Notes under the pieces: model-generated | What the model was told of the DNA's origin: nothing | Database searches by the model: none | What the model saw: only the letters and a program-made list of their open reading frames with translations | Position numbers and translations under genes: made by a program | Source: Streptomyces sp. NBC_01408 | Lineage (GTDB): Bacteria; Actinomycetota; Actinomycetes; Streptomycetales; Streptomycetaceae | Reading direction: 5' to 3' | Length of the DNA stretch: 64,000 nucleotides | NCBI RefSeq assembly: GCF_026340255.1 | Contig: NZ_JAPEPJ010000001.1 | Coordinates: 1,729,001-1,793,000, forward strand | Shown: positions 62,362 through 64,000 of the stretch, piece after piece | Layout of the letters: each line of letters opens with the position of its first letter | How positions within the stretch are numbered: the stretch's first letter is position 1

Positions 62362-64000
62362 TCAGTCGGAGAGCCGCGCGGGCAGGTGCTTGAGCGTGAA
62401 CTCCAGGTCCATCCGGACCTGCTTGATCCGCTCCTCCACCACCAGCGAGCCGTGCCCGGCGTCGTACCGGTACACCTCGTGCACCGCGCCGCGCGCCGCC
62501 AGCCGGTCCACGTAGTTGTCGATCTGCCGGATCGGGCAGCGCGGGTCGTTGACGCCCGCCGCGATGTGCACGGGGGCTGTCACCGCGTCCACGTACGTCA
62601 GCGGCGAGGACGCCTCGAAGCGGTCCGGGACCTCCTCCGGGGTGCCGCCGAAGAGGGTGCGGTCCAGCGCCTTCAGGGCCTCCATCTCGTCGTGGTAGGC
62701 GGTCACGTAGTCCGCGACCGGTACGGCGGCCAGGCCCACGGCCCAGGCGTCCGGCTGCGTCCCGAGGCCCAGCAGCGTCAGGTAACCGCCCCACGAGCCG
62801 CCCGACAGGACCAGCCGCGCCGGGTCCGCGAGGCCGGAGCCGACCGCCCATTCCCGGACCGCCGCGATGTCCTCCAGCTCGATCAGGCCGACCCGGTGCT
62901 TGAGGGCGTCCGTCCAGGCCCGGCCGTAGCCGGTCGAGCCGCGGTAGTTGACCCGGACGACCGCGAAGCCGTGGTCCAGCCAGGTCGCGGGGTCCGCCGC
63001 GAAGGCGTCGCTGTCGTGCCAGGTGGGCCCGCCGTGGATCTCGAAGACCGTCGGGAAGGGGCCGTCGCCGTGTCCCTCGGGCCGCTGCGCGAGCGCGTGG
63101 ATCCGCCCGCCGGGGCCCTCCACCCACACGTCCTGCACCGGCACCGAGCCGGGCGCGCGGAAACCGGGCGGGTCCAGCACGGTCCCGCCCGCGGTGGACC
63201 GTACCGAGGCGGGCTCCGAGGCCGAGGACCACTGGTACTCCACCGTCCCGTCGGGCCGCGCCGTCGCCCCCGAGACCGTCCCGGGCGGCGTGTCCACCCG
63301 TACGAGTTCCCGCGCGGCCAGGTCGTAGCGCCACAGCTCGCTGCGCGCCTCGAAGCCGTGCACGATCAGCAGCGCGGAGCCGTCGGGATACCACTCGGCG
63401 CTGACGTCGCCCGGCAGGTCGACGGCCAGGTCCTGCTGGGCGCCGGTGGCCACGTCCCACACCATCGGCTCCCAGCGGCCGCGGCGCTGGTGGCCGACCA
63501 GCAGCCGGGTGTCACCCGCGACGGGCGCGAAGCCGAGGACCTCTAGGCCCAGCTCCTCGGCGCCGCCCCGGGTGTCGTCCAGCTCGGCGACGGGGGCGCC
63601 GTCGAGGGTGAGCACGCGCAGCGCCGAGTGCATCGCGTCCCCGTGCTCGGTGTGCTCGACGGCGACGAGCGTCCCGTCGCGCGACAGGTCGCCGACGCCC
63701 GCCGACTCCCGGTGCCGGTAGATCACGGTGGGCGCCGAGCCGTCCGCCCGCACCACGTGCACGGTCGAGCCGTCCTCGTCGGTGGAGCGGCCCACGACCG
63801 CCGTCCCGTCCCTGCCGATGGCCAGCCCGGCGGGGTACGAGGGCTCCAGCCCGGGGGTGGCCGGCTCGTCGGGCCCGCCCGCGAAGGGCTGGCGCACCCA
63901 GGTGCCGAACTCGTCACCGTCGGTGTCGGAGAACCACCAGATCCACTCCCCGTCGGGGGAGAGGGTGCCGTCGGTGGTGCCGTTGGGGCGGTCGGTGGCC
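62362..64000 (-). CDS. S9-family (prolyl oligopeptidase-like) serine peptidase, 5' end outside window
   Basis: At least 546 residues; the frame is open to the right edge (SPDGEWIWWFSDTDGDEFGTW just before the edge). The beta-propeller part is rich in DG and W repeats. The catalytic domain near the C-terminus has PTVFEIHGGPTWHDSD (oxyanion), nucleophile LSGGSWGGYLTLL, Asp in GVNDPRCPIRQIDNY, and His in DAGHGSLV. Acyl-aminoacyl/dipeptidyl peptidase type; probably cytosolic, as no signal peptide is visible in the part present. Convergence and spacing give no operon. Confidence 0.9.
   Translation of the reverse strand, partial: ATDRPNGTTDGTLSPDGEWIWWFSDTDGDEFGTWVRQPFAGGPDEPATPGLEPSYPAGLAIGRDGTAVVGRSTDEDGSTVHVVRADGSAPTVIYRHRESAGVGDLSRDGTLVAVEHTEHGDAMHSALRVLTLDGAPVAELDDTRGGAEELGLEVLGFAPVAGDTRLLVGHQRRGRWEPMVWDVATGAQQDLAVDLPGDVSAEWYPDGSALLIVHGFEARSELWRYDLAARELVRVDTPPGTVSGATARPDGTVEYQWSSASEPASVRSTAGGTVLDPPGFRAPGSVPVQDVWVEGPGGRIHALAQRPEGHGDGPFPTVFEIHGGPTWHDSDAFAADPATWLDHGFAVVRVNYRGSTGYGRAWTDALKHRVGLIELEDIAAVREWAVGSGLADPARLVLSGGSWGGYLTLLGLGTQPDAWAVGLAAVPVADYVTAYHDEMEALKALDRTLFGGTPEEVPDRFEASSPLTYVDAVTAPVHIAAGVNDPRCPIRQIDNYVDRLAARGAVHEVYRYDAGHGSLVVEERIKQVRMDLEFTLKHLPARLSD

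Overview
The window is chromosomal DNA from a Streptomyces or very close relative. The signs are very high GC, coding frames with almost exclusively G or C at third positions, GTG and TTG starts, many starts without a ribosome-binding site that sit 6-7 nt after a TANNNT hexamer, HspR-type heat-shock operators, a perfect 16-bp parS site, and a gene order (dnaK-grpE-dnaJ-hspR, clpB, pyrE-fba, kynA-kynU, purA, recR, ask-asd) that I recall from Streptomyces chromosome cores. No rRNA, tRNA or CRISPR array was found.

Layout. 1-0.4 kb: end-truncated sugar transferase. 0.5-4.9 kb: HspR-controlled dnaK-grpE-dnaJ-hspR operon. 5.0-6.9 kb: a LuxR-type regulator divergent from an overlapping gene pair encoding an exported peptide with three 13-residue repeats and a Rieske-like protein without cluster ligands. 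This is my main candidate for an undescribed system. 7-15.4 kb: F420/PPOX-type enzyme, clpB with its own HspR operator, YbjN protein, membrane mannosyltransferase-like protein, and a secreted-protein/ABC-transporter operon.

15.4-21.7 kb: an accessory island of about 5.4 kb lies inside a broken aminotransferase gene. The gene's last 21 codons remain at 15421-15486 and its first ~256 codons at 20904-21673. The island carries a toxin-antitoxin pair, a complete diverged aminotransferase, and a coupled operon of a two-helix membrane protein, an N6-adenine DNA methylase and a specificity-like subunit, with no restriction subunit.

21.7-36.6 kb: housekeeping DNA: aminopropyltransferase, aldose epimerase, pyrE, parS, fba, a tryptophan-to-anthranilate set (kynA, kynU and a formamidase-like hydrolase), a receptor-like Ser/Thr kinase with a lectin-like outer domain, purA, and a lipid-kinase-like protein. 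36.6-50.7 kb: regulators and transport: GbsR-type regulator with ABC exporter, a cytochrome P450, two paralogous NarL-type two-component systems, acyltransferase, exported hydrolase, and a MarR/DJ-1 pair. 50.9-64 kb: class III aminotransferase, GntR regulator, SLATT-like membrane protein, YbaB, recR, aspartokinase with an unusual semialdehyde dehydrogenase, SigE-like sigma factor with a membrane partner, SURF1-like protein and an S9 peptidase running off the right edge. Function calls come from reading the sequence and remembered family features; no database search was run.
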